A stretch of DNA of 64,000 bases from Desulfitobacterium dehalogenans ATCC 51507 (lineage in GTDB: Bacteria > Bacillota > Desulfitobacteriia > Desulfitobacteriales > Desulfitobacteriaceae). The translations under genes were made by a program, and so were the position numbers. This document shows positions 44,739 to 54,036 of this stretch, one piece after another. The stretch covers positions 4,154,001 to 4,218,000 of the forward strand of contig NC_018017.1 in the NCBI RefSeq assembly GCF_000243155.2, read 5' to 3'. The stretch's first letter is position 1, and each line of letters opens with the position of its first letter. The notes beneath the pieces were generated by a model. It did not search any database and was not told where the DNA came from. It worked only from the letters and a program-made list of their open reading frames with translations.

Positions 44739-46769
44739 ATGGGGAGAAATATCAGTATAGCCATTTCAGTCCAGGATAATTTTACAAAGAAAATCACTAC
44801 GATGCGCGAGGCGAGCCATAAATTTAATAAAGATCTTGCTGATCTTTCGTCTAAGCTTGATAGTTTAAATAAAAAGAAAATCAGTCTCAAAGTTGATACA
44901 GCTAAAGCAAACGAAGCCTTAAGAAAAGCAGAAACGCGATTTGCCAAAACAGGCGAAGCCGCTGCTAATATGTCCACGGTGATAAACCAGATAAATGTTG
45001 ATCATGCCAGAACAAGCCTGAACTTACTTGAGAATGATGCTCATCAGACAGAAAAGACTCTTCATAGTCTTGACAAGACAATCGGGAAAATGGGAAATAA
45101 GGCAGGCATTTCAGGTGTCTCAGGTGGTGGCAAGGCAGGAATTTCAGCTGGCGGCAAGGCAGGCTTGATCGGCACTTTGGCGGAGGCAGGAATAGCAAGA
45201 TTTTCGGGGGACATTGCACAGATTGCGGATGCGGCGATTGGCAGCGCATTTGGTTCAAATACAAATACAATGGTCCAAAGCACGATAGGCAGTGCAATTA
45301 GCGGAGCCGCCATGGGGAGCATGATAGGAGGGCTACCCGGAGCAGCCGTTGGAGCTATTGCGGGCGGAGTAATGGGGTTTGCAAGTGGAAAAGCGTCCAA
45401 CTATTCCAAAGAAGACGATATCTTCAAAAGCAGTGTACGCGACCAATATGAGGCCGTAAAGCAACAAGAGTCCGATACCCTCACTCGCGGCATAGGTATT
45501 GCAGGTAGCAGAGAGCAGACGCAGTTGGCCTTTGGCAGAGTGTTGGGCAGTGATGAGACGGCTAAAGATTTCCTGGCGGAGATGGCAGACTTTGCCGTGG
45601 CTACACCCTTTGACTATGATCAGCTCGCTGCTATAAGCAAGACTATGCTTGCTAATGGCTACAAGCAGAACGAAGTGTTTGAGGAACTTGTCAAAATCGG
45701 GGATGCCGGAATGGCTTTGGGGATGAGCAGTGAAGATATGAACTACGTAGCCGCAAGCTTGGGGAGCCTGAGGTCCACCGGTCAAACTACGCTGGAGTCC
45801 CTGAGCCCCTTGCTTGAAAGAGGCATCCCAGTTTTTGAATATTTAGCCAAAGCTTCCGGCAAAACAGAGGCCCAAATACAAGACATGGTCTCGAATGGGT
45901 TAATTCCCGGTGTCGAGGCCGCTAAAGCAATCGCTGATTATATGGGCACAGAGCACGCCGGAAATATGGAGAAGCAAAATCAAAGCTACCAAGGGCTTAT
46001 GAGTAACTTGGAAGATGCTCAGGGCAATATGGATGCGGCTATGGGGGAGGGCTATACCCATGAACGCCAAAAAGGTATTCAAGCTCAGATCGACTACTTT
46101 GAGGGGGAAAGCGGCGAGAAGCTAAAGGAAGCCAACCGGATGATCGGTGAGTGGAAAGCGTCCCTGGAGAACGACCATGAAGCCGCTATTCGCAACTCTA
46201 TGGATGAGATGATGGATTCCGATGAATATAAGCAAGCAGCGGCAGAGGGCAACCGGGTTGAGATGGGAAAACTCCTTGCCGAGGCCCAGGCAAAAGGAGA
46301 GAATGAATATAAAGCCAGTGAAGGGTATCAGCTACAGCTCGCTACTGATCAGGAACTTATAAAAAAAATCCGTGAAGACCAATCATTAAAAAAAGAGTAT
46401 TGGAATACGGGCAAAGCTCTGCAAGAGGAATTTGAAAAAGGGCGTAGGGCCGTTTCGGCCGCTTCTCCTTATGGCTATGGCGATGCCTATGATTATGGCT
46501 GGAATGGCCAGGTAGCAGGGTCTGTACCGGGGTCAGGTAAAGTGGCTGCCTATGGCATAAGCTATGTACCCTATGATAATTTTCCAGCGCTTCTCCACGA
46601 GGGCGAGCGGGTTCTGACCGCCAGTGAAGCACGGGCCTTAAAAGGTTCCGGGGCAAGCAATATAAGCATCACCGGCAACAGCTTCATCATCAGGGAGGAA
46701 GCGGATATCGGCAAAATAGCCCGTGAGCTGGCCCGGAACATGGCGAGAGCCTCTGCACTGGCCATTTGA
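44739..46769 (+). CDS. tail tape measure protein
   Basis: 676 residues. N-terminal coiled coil (ISIAISVQDNFTKKITTMREASHKFNKDLADLSSKLDSLNKKK), a Gly/Ala-rich hydrophobic stretch near 185-225 (SAISGAAMGSMIGGLPGAAVGAIAGGVMGF), a tape-measure domain (VLGSDETAKDFLAEMADFAVATPFDYDQL ... SPLLERGIPVFEYLAKASG), a charged helical part, and a C-terminal LLHEGERVLTASEARAL. ATG 44739 behind GGAGGTG. Its length sets the tail length; at about 1.5 angstrom per residue that would be roughly 0.1 micrometre (inference). Confidence 0.88.
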   Translation: MGRNISIAISVQDNFTKKITTMREASHKFNKDLADLSSKLDSLNKKKISLKVDTAKANEALRKAETRFAKTGEAAANMSTVINQINVDHARTSLNLLENDAHQTEKTLHSLDKTIGKMGNKAGISGVSGGGKAGISAGGKAGLIGTLAEAGIARFSGDIAQIADAAIGSAFGSNTNTMVQSTIGSAISGAAMGSMIGGLPGAAVGAIAGGVMGFASGKASNYSKEDDIFKSSVRDQYEAVKQQESDTLTRGIGIAGSREQTQLAFGRVLGSDETAKDFLAEMADFAVATPFDYDQLAAISKTMLANGYKQNEVFEELVKIGDAGMALGMSSEDMNYVAASLGSLRSTGQTTLESLSPLLERGIPVFEYLAKASGKTEAQIQDMVSNGLIPGVEAAKAIADYMGTEHAGNMEKQNQSYQGLMSNLEDAQGNMDAAMGEGYTHERQKGIQAQIDYFEGESGEKLKEANRMIGEWKASLENDHEAAIRNSMDEMMDSDEYKQAAAEGNRVEMGKLLAEAQAKGENEYKASEGYQLQLATDQELIKKIREDQSLKKEYWNTGKALQEEFEKGRRAVSAASPYGYGDAYDYGWNGQVAGSVPGSGKVAAYGISYVPYDNFPALLHEGERVLTASEARALKGSGASNISITGNSFIIREEADIGKIARELARNMARASALAI

Positions 46770-46793
46770 TTTTGGAATGTCTTTTCTTGCCCC

Positions 46794-46817
46794 AAATTCC
46801 CAAACGCTTGGGAATTT
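46794..46817 (+). other. perfect 10-bp hairpin after the tape measure gene
   Basis: AAATTCCCAA and TTGGGAATTT are separated by ACGC in the 183-nt gap that also contains an intrinsic terminator. No T-run follows. It may be an RNA processing or protein-binding site. Confidence 0.5.
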
Positions 46818-46901
46818 CACCTCCATGGCCTCACCTCCCTTCAGAGGAACCCCAACCACACTGCACCCTTTTGCTCTACCAAACTAAACTATATACCCTA
46901 C

Positions 46902-46928
46902 AAGCACTCTGCAATGGAGTGCTTTTTT
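46902..46928 (+). terminator. intrinsic terminator inside the tail operon
   Basis: AAGCACTC (46902-46909) pairs with GAGTGCTT (46917-46924), followed by further T. It sits 25 nt before the next gene start, and no new promoter is evident, so it may be a partial or regulated terminator. Confidence 0.7.
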
Positions 46929-46952
46929 CTACCCTAAAAGGAGGCGAACTGT

Positions 46953-47591
46953 TTGCGAAAATTCATCTTCAAAGACGGAAACCGGGAACTCCTGCTCCCG
47001 GTTACGCCCCCGTCTTTTGCAATTGGCCATGGCATAAGGATAGAGACCATCCATATTCATACTCTCGGTGATGTTAATATAGCGGGCTATGGGACCCTTG
47101 CCTCAATCAAGATAGACTGCCTCTTCCCTGCCCGGCCCTACCCCTTTTCCCTTGCCGATGAGAATCCCTATACCTATGTGAAGACCTTTCAAAAATTCTG
47201 CGATAAAGGCAAGGTGATTCGCTTTATTATTCCTGATACCCCCGTTAATCTCCCGGTTTTAGTGGAATCCATTACTTACTCGGAGCGGGACGGAACCCAT
47301 GATGTTTACGCAACCCTTGCTCTGCGCGAATACCGACCATTAAGCGCCGTAAAGGTTGAGCAAAGCGGTATGGAAAACCAATCCAGGCCGGCAGCTGTAA
47401 CCGTAGTCAAGTCCTCGCCTTATATCGTCGAGAGCGGGGATACCCTAAGCGCCATCTGCCGAAAGTTTTATGGGGATGCGAACCTATATCCTAAAGTAGC
47501 TGACGCCAATAAGATTACCAATCCTCATTTGATATTTCCAGGGCAAAAGCTCGACATGCCGGATAAAAGCCAACTGGTACAAGGGGGGTGA
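46953..47591 (+). CDS. LysM-containing baseplate-proximal protein (XkdP-like)
   Basis: 212 residues; the N-terminal two thirds resemble XkdP tail proteins, and the C-terminal 50 residues form a LysM domain (YIVESGDTLSAICRKFYGDANLYPKVADANKITNPHLIFPGQKLDMP). TTG start at 46953 behind AAAAGGAGG. In PBSX-type clusters this gene follows the tape measure gene and links tape and hub. Confidence 0.85.
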   Translation: MRKFIFKDGNRELLLPVTPPSFAIGHGIRIETIHIHTLGDVNIAGYGTLASIKIDCLFPARPYPFSLADENPYTYVKTFQKFCDKGKVIRFIIPDTPVNLPVLVESITYSERDGTHDVYATLALREYRPLSAVKVEQSGMENQSRPAAVTVVKSSPYIVESGDTLSAICRKFYGDANLYPKVADANKITNPHLIFPGQKLDMPDKSQLVQGG

Positions 47592-47600
47592 CCCATTTCC

Positions 47601-48608
47601 GTGGTTAAACTGTTTTTAAAAAATAAAGAGGGGAAATTCGACATAAGTCAGTTGGTCCCCCAGATAACCTGGTCCGGAAATTATCAGCAATGTGCCCGAT
47701 CCCTGGATTTCAGTCTGCTGTCCTCTCCCCTTGACAAACACATCCCCGTGGTCCAATGCGACCTGGGAAATGCTATCCTGCTCATGCAGGACGATACAGT
47801 ATTGTTCGAAGGTTATATCTTTGAGCGCACTAAAAATACAGGGAGCAGCACCATAGACATAGCCTGTTTTGACCGGGGAATCTACCTCAAACGCAACAAA
47901 ACATCGTATAAATTCACGAATCAGACTCCGGAGGCGATTGCCAAAAGGATCTGCGCGGATTTTGATATCGAAATTGGGGAAATCGTTGACACAAGGGTTA
48001 AAATCAGCCGTAATTTTCTTGGCTCGACTCTCTATGACATCATCCAGACCGCCTACACCCTGGCCTCGTATCAGACCAAGAAGAAATATTATCTTGCCTT
48101 TAAGGGCGCCAAGCTTTATGTCCTGGAAAAGAAGGTTACCGATGAGACTTTGGTGATTGAGGGCGGCTCCAATCTCATGGATGCCAGCACATCGGAAAGT
48201 ATCAGTAATCTGATTAATCAGGTTACGCTCTACGATAAAGACGACAACTTTATCCGCCATATCAAAAACGACGCCTTGATTGAGCTGTACGGATTGATGC
48301 AGGACTCTATCCGGCAGTCAGATGATGAAGATGCCGGAGGGAAAGCCCAGGAGATGCTGGATAACAATGGCCTGCAGCAGAAGATCACCATCAATAATCT
48401 TGGAAATGCGGCCAATGTCTCAGGGGGCACCGTAGTCGTCCGGGAACCTTATACAGGGCTTTACGGACTGTTCTACATTGATCAGGACACCCATACCTGG
48501 AAGAACGGCCTTTATCTCAATCAATTGGTCATCAACTTTAAAAACATGATGGACGAAAAGGAGGTGGGCTCATTGCCGAACAAGAGCGGAGAAAAGACGG
48601 CCGGTTGA
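47601..48608 (+). CDS. baseplate hub protein (XkdQ-like)
   Basis: 335-residue homologue of the gpD/XkdQ hub family (LVPQITWSGNYQQCARSLDFSLLSSP, FEGYIFERTKNTGSSTIDIACFDRGIYLKRN, and NLINQVTLYDK). It organises the base of the tube. GTG 47601 is used although no clear ribosome site is seen; the XkdP stop overlaps the GGGGGGTG that may serve as one. Confidence 0.82.
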   Translation: MVKLFLKNKEGKFDISQLVPQITWSGNYQQCARSLDFSLLSSPLDKHIPVVQCDLGNAILLMQDDTVLFEGYIFERTKNTGSSTIDIACFDRGIYLKRNKTSYKFTNQTPEAIAKRICADFDIEIGEIVDTRVKISRNFLGSTLYDIIQTAYTLASYQTKKKYYLAFKGAKLYVLEKKVTDETLVIEGGSNLMDASTSESISNLINQVTLYDKDDNFIRHIKNDALIELYGLMQDSIRQSDDEDAGGKAQEMLDNNGLQQKITINNLGNAANVSGGTVVVREPYTGLYGLFYIDQDTHTWKNGLYLNQLVINFKNMMDEKEVGSLPNKSGEKTAG

Positions 48609-48658
48609 AGACTCTCATTCAGCTTGGGGCCTTAGTACAGAGAAAGGAGTGACATGCA

Positions 48659-49039
48659 ATGGAAGACAATCCTTTTACAACACTTCTGGAGACTATGCGC
48701 GGCGAAGCCAAAGGACAAATACCTACAGCTTATCGCTTAGGAAAAGTCGTCAACACCAATCCTCTCAAAGTGAGCGCTTCAGGAATACTTTTGTCAGGGG
48801 ATGACCTGCTGATCAACGCAGGAATTGGGGAGCGGACTGAAACTCTATCTATGTCTGAACTATCAGGTGATCTCACCGGAACCCTTCATGGCGACTCGGC
48901 CAATCTGGCCATTGCCGGTGGCCATCTATCCGCTGCCGCCAGGGTAAAAACCAGTTTGGCTGAAGATGACACTGTCCTGCTGCTCTCCCTTGAGGATAAT
49001 CAGAAATTTATCGTACTCTGCAAGGTGGTGAGCCTATGA
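48659..49039 (+). CDS. XkdR-like baseplate protein (DUF2577)
   Basis: 126 residues; the opening (NPFTTLLETMRGEAKGQIPTAYRLGKVVNTNPLKVSASG) and ending (DDTVLLLSLEDNQKFIVLCKVV) are DUF2577-like. Behind AAAGGAG. It overlaps the next gene by 4 nt. Structural role in the baseplate by context. Confidence 0.8.
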   Translation: MEDNPFTTLLETMRGEAKGQIPTAYRLGKVVNTNPLKVSASGILLSGDDLLINAGIGERTETLSMSELSGDLTGTLHGDSANLAIAGGHLSAAARVKTSLAEDDTVLLLSLEDNQKFIVLCKVVSL

Positions 49040-49452
49040 GCCTTTTTCCCATGATTCAGCCGGAGGCGGCAAGGGTTGAAATAGCGTTACCCCTCTGCCG
49101 GGAAGTGGACTGGGACTTTGAACTGGATAGTCCGATCTATAAAAACGGCTCACCCTCTTTTGTCACCGGGGCAAGGGCCGTTTTGGTTTGGGCATGGAAC
49201 GCTCTCCATACCCCCAGGTACCGGTATGAGATCTACACCTGGAATTATGGCAACGAAGTGGAGCAGTTGATTGGCCAGCCTTTTACAGATGACCTCAAAC
49301 GTTCTGAGGTAAGCCGATTTGTAAGGGAATGCCTGTTAATCAATCCATATATTACAGATGTAGCCGATATAACAGTTAACTTTGCCAATGAAACAGTAAA
49401 GGTTGGCTGCAGAATAATCACAGTTTATGGGGAGGTGAATCTTAATGTTTGA
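49036..49452 (+). CDS. XkdS-like baseplate protein (DUF2634)
   Basis: 138 residues; the DWDFELDSPIYKNGSPSFVTGARAVLVWAWNALHTPRYRYEIYTWNYGNEVEQLIGQPF pattern is the DUF2634/XkdS (gp25-like) family. It overlaps both neighbours, so it is part of a tightly coupled baseplate module. Confidence 0.85.
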   Translation: MSLFPMIQPEAARVEIALPLCREVDWDFELDSPIYKNGSPSFVTGARAVLVWAWNALHTPRYRYEIYTWNYGNEVEQLIGQPFTDDLKRSEVSRFVRECLLINPYITDVADITVNFANETVKVGCRIITVYGEVNLNV

Positions 49453-50485
49453 AACGATTACTCCTGAAAGTATCAAAGAAAACATCCTAAATGAACTTGA
49501 GCAGGTGGATGTCCGGGAAGGAAGCTATACGAATAATCTTGTCAGCCCCACCGCTTTGGCGATCTGGAAGCTTTACGACAGTTTGAATGCCCTTATCCCC
49601 ATGGTCTATGTGGATGAAACCTCCGGAGTATATATTGACAAAAAGGCTGCCAATTATGGGATCACCAGAAAATCCGGTACAAAGGCTTCCGCAGTGCTTC
49701 ACTTCACAGGAGTTGACGGTAAGGTGGTTCCTAAAGGGGCGGTTTTTCTAACAGGTGACGGCTTGGAATTTGTGATTGAGTCGGCGGTTACGCTCACCGC
49801 CGGAGCAGCCAGCACCACAGCCATAGCGGCCGAAGCAGGCGAAGCCTACAATGTTCTCAGCGGCAGCATTACTCAGCAGATTGTCAGCATCTCGGGACTT
49901 ACCGGCGTAACCAATGAAGCTGCTGTCGGGGGCACAGACCCGGAAAGCGATAAAAGCCTGGTGGAGAGGCTCTATGCCTATCTTCGCAAGCCGGCGACCA
50001 GCGGCAATGTTTATCATTACGAACAATGGGCTTTGGCTGTTGATGGAGTGGGCGGGGTAAAGGTAGCTCCGCTTTGGAATGGACCGGGCACGGTTAAGGT
50101 CCTGATTGTAAACCCTGCTAAAGCTCCTGTGGATCAAGAGGTTGTGACGCGTTGCGCTGACCATATCGATCAGAATAGACCCATTGGAGCAACGGTGACC
50201 GTAGAAAGTGCCTCGGCACTTACGATTAATGTGGAGGCAACCATTACTATTGAAAGTACAACCACCAAGTCCGCGGTGAAGGAAGCTTTTGCGAACAGCC
50301 TGAACGCTTATTTGCAGAGCATTGCTTTTGAAAAGTATGAACTGATTTACAATCGCCTTGCTTTTATGCTCCTGGATATCGAAGGGGTCATTGACTATGC
50401 AGATCTAACCGTTAATGGCGGCACATCAAATATTACCATTGCCGCTAATGAGGTCCCTGTAGCAGGAATGGTGGTGATCAGTTAA
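49445..50485 (+). CDS. baseplate J-like protein (XkdT)
   Basis: 346-residue wedge protein of the baseplate J family: ESIKENILNELEQVDVREGSYTNNLVSPTALAIWKLYDSLN, the GIDxxAxxYGI-type segment IDKKAANYGITRKSGTKASAVLHFTG, and GGTDPESDKSLVERLYAYLRKPATSGNVYHYEQWALAVDGVGGVKVAPLWNGPGTVKVLI. Its stop overlaps the next start by one base. Confidence 0.9.
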   Translation: MFETITPESIKENILNELEQVDVREGSYTNNLVSPTALAIWKLYDSLNALIPMVYVDETSGVYIDKKAANYGITRKSGTKASAVLHFTGVDGKVVPKGAVFLTGDGLEFVIESAVTLTAGAASTTAIAAEAGEAYNVLSGSITQQIVSISGLTGVTNEAAVGGTDPESDKSLVERLYAYLRKPATSGNVYHYEQWALAVDGVGGVKVAPLWNGPGTVKVLIVNPAKAPVDQEVVTRCADHIDQNRPIGATVTVESASALTINVEATITIESTTTKSAVKEAFANSLNAYLQSIAFEKYELIYNRLAFMLLDIEGVIDYADLTVNGGTSNITIAANEVPVAGMVVIS

Positions 50486-51030
50486 TGGCGGAGCTGATTG
50501 AGTTATTGCCGGCCAATTACAAGAACAGTCAGGAAGTCGTAGAACTGCAGGAGGCTTTGGGAAATCAGATTGCGGCTGCAGCGGCGGCTAAAGCCGATGT
50601 GTTTAAGCAACTGGATGTTAACACAGCTACCTGGGGACTAAGATACTGGGAGCAGGCCTATGGGCTTAAAACAGATGTCTCAAGATCTTATGATTACCGC
50701 AGAACAAGACTATTAAGCAAGATGCGCGGCCAAGGTTCAACAACAAGCTCGATGATCAAAAATGCCGCGGAGAGCTTCAGCAATGGGGAAGTAGAAATTG
50801 CCGAAGATAACGCCAATTATCAATTTACTGTGAAATTTATAGGGACCAAAGGAATACCGCCCAATCTGGATGATCTTAAAGATGCTGTTGAGGAAATAAA
50901 ACCGGCTCATCTGAAAGCCATCTATGAATTTACTTATCTGGTGTGGTATGAGCTTGATGCTAAAAACTGGACTTGGGCTCAGTTCGATGCTCAAGGTCTT
51001 ACCTGGAATGAATTGGAGGTGCTTAGCTGA
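50485..51030 (+). CDS. XkdU/YmfQ-like baseplate protein
   Basis: 181 residues; MAELIELLPANYKNSQEVVELQEALGNQIA, a WGLRYWEQAYGLKTDVSRSYDYRRTRLLSKMRGQG core and a Trp-rich tail (WYELDAKNWTWAQFDAQGLTWNELEVLS), typical of the DUF2313 (YmfQ) family at the baseplate/fibre junction. Confidence 0.85.
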   Translation: MAELIELLPANYKNSQEVVELQEALGNQIAAAAAAKADVFKQLDVNTATWGLRYWEQAYGLKTDVSRSYDYRRTRLLSKMRGQGSTTSSMIKNAAESFSNGEVEIAEDNANYQFTVKFIGTKGIPPNLDDLKDAVEEIKPAHLKAIYEFTYLVWYELDAKNWTWAQFDAQGLTWNELEVLS

Positions 51031-51431
51031 TGCCAGAACAATCAGCACGATTAGGAATACCCTTACCCTTAGGAAATGAGAATGTTTCAAGGCAAGCCAT
51101 CAGAGAAATGCTTCAGGCTGTGGATGATCATGCGGAAACTATCCCCGGAGCTCAAGCCAAAGCCGATGCGGCGAAGGCTGCTGCCAAGTCCTACGCGGAT
51201 AGTGCCGCCGGCTCTGCAGCGGGGGCCGTGGCAAGCGCACTTGCTGCGCATAAGGCGGAAAGTATCTATTTGCAAGAAGATGAGCCATCAGCAGTGAACC
51301 ATAAAACACTATGGTTTGCAATAGGATCTGAAGCAAATTTTGATGACGGTGGAGTAAATATTGCAAATGCTCAAACCAGCACTACTCCACAGGAAACTGA
51401 TGGTTATTGGTTTGAGCCTATAAAAGGTTAA
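51030..51431 (+). CDS. short tail-fibre-associated protein
   Basis: 133 residues; N-terminal RLGIPLPLGNENVSRQAIREMLQAVDDHAE resembles fibre-attachment segments, then an Ala-rich coiled-coil stretch and a short C-terminal domain. ATG overlaps the preceding stop. Probably a connector or short fibre; no firm family. Confidence 0.6.
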   Translation: MPEQSARLGIPLPLGNENVSRQAIREMLQAVDDHAETIPGAQAKADAAKAAAKSYADSAAGSAAGAVASALAAHKAESIYLQEDEPSAVNHKTLWFAIGSEANFDDGGVNIANAQTSTTPQETDGYWFEPIKG

Positions 51432-51454
51432 TAAAGGAAGAGGTGGACAATACC

Positions 51455-52213
51455 ATGGCAGATATAAACGTCCAAATCAAGCAAAGAAACGGAGAAATTT
51501 GGGATAATCTCTGCCCGAAGACAAAAGCCGAGAACGTAACCGAATCCGCGGCTAAAAGGTTTGTGTCAGATACTGAAAAAGCATCGTGGAATGGTAAGCA
51601 AACTGCTCTGGGTTTTACGCCGGAAAATGCGAGTAAAAAAGGAACGGCTAACGGGTATCCTGAACTAGATGCAAGCGGCAAAGTGCCTGCATCGCAGTTG
51701 CCATCCTATGTAGACGATGTTTTAGAGTACGCAAATCAGGCCGCATTTCCCTCGAGCGGCGAAACTGGGAAAATCTACATCGCAATAGATACGAATAAAA
51801 CCTATCGCTGGGGCGGTACTGGTTATGTTGAAATAAGTGCCTCACTGGCCTTGGGTGAAACGTCAAGTACAGCCTATCGCGGTGACCGTGGAAAAACAGC
51901 TTACGATCATAGCCAATCCGCCCACGCTCCAGCTAATGCTCAGAAAAATAGTGACATCACCAAAGCTGAGATTGAGGCCAAACTTACAGGAGTGATATCT
52001 TCACACTCACACGCGTCAGGTACACCCTCTGCCCACGGAGCAACACATATCACGGGTGGTGCCGACGTAATTCCGGGTGCCGTAGCAGGCGGTAATGCCG
52101 GTCTGATGAGCGGCGTGGATAAATCAAAACTTGACGGGTTGCCTAGCATAACAGTAAATGTCACCGAACCAGAGTCTCCCTCCAGTGGAGACTTATGGTA
52201 TGCAATTATTTAA
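51455..52213 (+). CDS. tail fibre protein, first of two
   Basis: 252 residues; N-terminal MADINVQIKQRNGEIWDNLCPKTKAENV matches the opening of the next fibre gene (TYNTVIKKRNATNNGWDSVLPITTAENV), so both probably share an attachment domain. It contains YRWGGTGYVEISASLALGETSSTAYRGDRG and an SHSHASGTPSAHGATHITGGAD segment, both common in phage fibres. ATG 51455 is preferred over GTG 51443 because GAGGTGG fits its spacing. Confidence 0.75.
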   Translation: MADINVQIKQRNGEIWDNLCPKTKAENVTESAAKRFVSDTEKASWNGKQTALGFTPENASKKGTANGYPELDASGKVPASQLPSYVDDVLEYANQAAFPSSGETGKIYIAIDTNKTYRWGGTGYVEISASLALGETSSTAYRGDRGKTAYDHSQSAHAPANAQKNSDITKAEIEAKLTGVISSHSHASGTPSAHGATHITGGADVIPGAVAGGNAGLMSGVDKSKLDGLPSITVNVTEPESPSSGDLWYAII

Positions 52214-52225
52214 GGAGGGCTTAAA

Positions 52226-54022
52226 ATGGCCACATACAACACAGTTATAAAAAAGCGCAATGCAACGAACAATGGCTGGGATTCCGTTTTGCCGATTACC
52301 ACTGCCGAGAATGTATTGATCAACGCCGAAGGAGATACTCTTGCTACGCACTTTGCGGAAAATGCGACATTACTTGATAATACAAACGTTAATAACTACG
52401 TGTTTAATACTGGTAAGAACATTACCCTGAAAAACATGCAATTATATAGTTTAAGGGTAAACCTATCATCAACGGGACCAGTAACAATTAAAATTGATAA
52501 TAACCCAGCCTTACCACTGAAAAACATTGCTACATCCACACAGCTTGGGGCTGGAAAAGTGAAGCAATGGCGAGTATTCCAAGTGTGGTATGATTCTTCC
52601 GTTCCTTGTTTTTTCTTGCGGGCTAGTTCGTCAGGTAATGCCGTTGCTGGTGACGTTCTGGCTGGAAAGACATTCAGCAACGATGATGGGACGGATTTAG
52701 TTGGAATAATCCCTATCAAAAATCCAGATTTTGCCGATTCAATCCCCGCGACAAGTGCAATGGTTTTTAATAATTGGGGAGATGGTAACAATTATGCGCT
52801 ATTCGGTATATCTCCAGGTACATTTATTGGTAGTGGGGTTAATTGGATTAGATGGTATCAACCTGATTTAGTTCCACAAAATATAAAAGCAGGTGTGTCT
52901 ATTCTTGGTGTAACAGGCACAGGTCCTAAATATGCTGTTGGTGATACACTATCACTAAGACTCGCTTTTAATAAGGCTCCTATAGTGACTCAGCGAAGTC
53001 AACCCAATGCTAGTGACACTTATGCTGATAGGATATTTAGTTATGATAACTACATTTTAAGATTACGCAATTATAGTTCCTACGCATACCTCCAAAATGT
53101 GCCTGGGTCATCTGCCTCATGGACAGTACAGAGTCCGCCTGTAACTGGAGGTTCTGGTAGCTATAACCGTATAAATCCTATAACTTTAACCAGAAATGGC
53201 TACTTATATTTCACTATATTTCAAGGGCTTAATGAATTGCAAAGGATACAATTTTCTAATGGCGCTACTATTAGAAGTGGTGTGGCGATTGGTCTAACAG
53301 GGACATTTGAAATCGCTTCTAGTGATGATTCATATGTGTATGTGGTAGGGTGTACACCTAGTGGTAATAATCCAACTATTGTCACTATTGAAAAGTATGA
53401 CCCTAATACTCTAGCTAGAATAGCAACTATCACATGCACAATACCTGGAAACCGTCCTATGCCTGCTTTTAGGGCATGTGTAGATTCTTCAGGATATATT
53501 TATATTGGATATAATATTGCTAGGTCCGGATATGCTAATTGTTGCCGGGATTATTATGCATATTGGGAGAATACTTTATGGAAATTTAACCCATCCGGTG
53601 GTAATCCTATTGTAACTTACACAATCGGCTCTAAACCAAGTAATACTACACCTAATCCTTCGGGTATGATTGAGGGTAATGGAAGAATGGGTATCTGTAA
53701 TGGTATAATCTATCAATCTGACCGTATAAATACTTTGCGATCATTCAATACATCTTTGCAACTGACGGGAACTGTAAGCACTCCAACTGCCGTTTATTAT
53801 AGTGATAGTGAAGAAATACGAAGAACACAAGATAATAGAGTACAAGTTAGATATAAGATATTTACAGGTAATTGTCAGCTTGTAGGTGATATAGAATCTG
53901 GTGGCGGTAATACGATAGACGATATTAAGTATATGGATGCAACTAATGCATATGGTATTTGGCGGAGTTATAGTTACGCATATCTGAATTCCATCGAACA
54001 TGGTTTAAAAATTGTAAGTTAA
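52226..54022 (+). CDS. large tail fibre / receptor-binding protein
   Basis: 598 residues. It shares the N-terminal attachment segment with the preceding fibre and then continues with beta-rich, Asn/Thr/Tyr-rich sequence resembling beta-propeller-like repeats (SFNTSLQLTGTVSTPT, WKFNPSGGNPIVTYTIG). The distal part is visibly AT-richer than the upstream tail genes, as expected for a swapped receptor-binding domain. It likely determines which strains the particle kills. Confidence 0.75.
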   Translation: MATYNTVIKKRNATNNGWDSVLPITTAENVLINAEGDTLATHFAENATLLDNTNVNNYVFNTGKNITLKNMQLYSLRVNLSSTGPVTIKIDNNPALPLKNIATSTQLGAGKVKQWRVFQVWYDSSVPCFFLRASSSGNAVAGDVLAGKTFSNDDGTDLVGIIPIKNPDFADSIPATSAMVFNNWGDGNNYALFGISPGTFIGSGVNWIRWYQPDLVPQNIKAGVSILGVTGTGPKYAVGDTLSLRLAFNKAPIVTQRSQPNASDTYADRIFSYDNYILRLRNYSSYAYLQNVPGSSASWTVQSPPVTGGSGSYNRINPITLTRNGYLYFTIFQGLNELQRIQFSNGATIRSGVAIGLTGTFEIASSDDSYVYVVGCTPSGNNPTIVTIEKYDPNTLARIATITCTIPGNRPMPAFRACVDSSGYIYIGYNIARSGYANCCRDYYAYWENTLWKFNPSGGNPIVTYTIGSKPSNTTPNPSGMIEGNGRMGICNGIIYQSDRINTLRSFNTSLQLTGTVSTPTAVYYSDSEEIRRTQDNRVQVRYKIFTGNCQLVGDIESGGGNTIDDIKYMDATNAYGIWRSYSYAYLNSIEHGLKIVS

Positions 54023-54036
54023 GAGGAGGAAATCAA

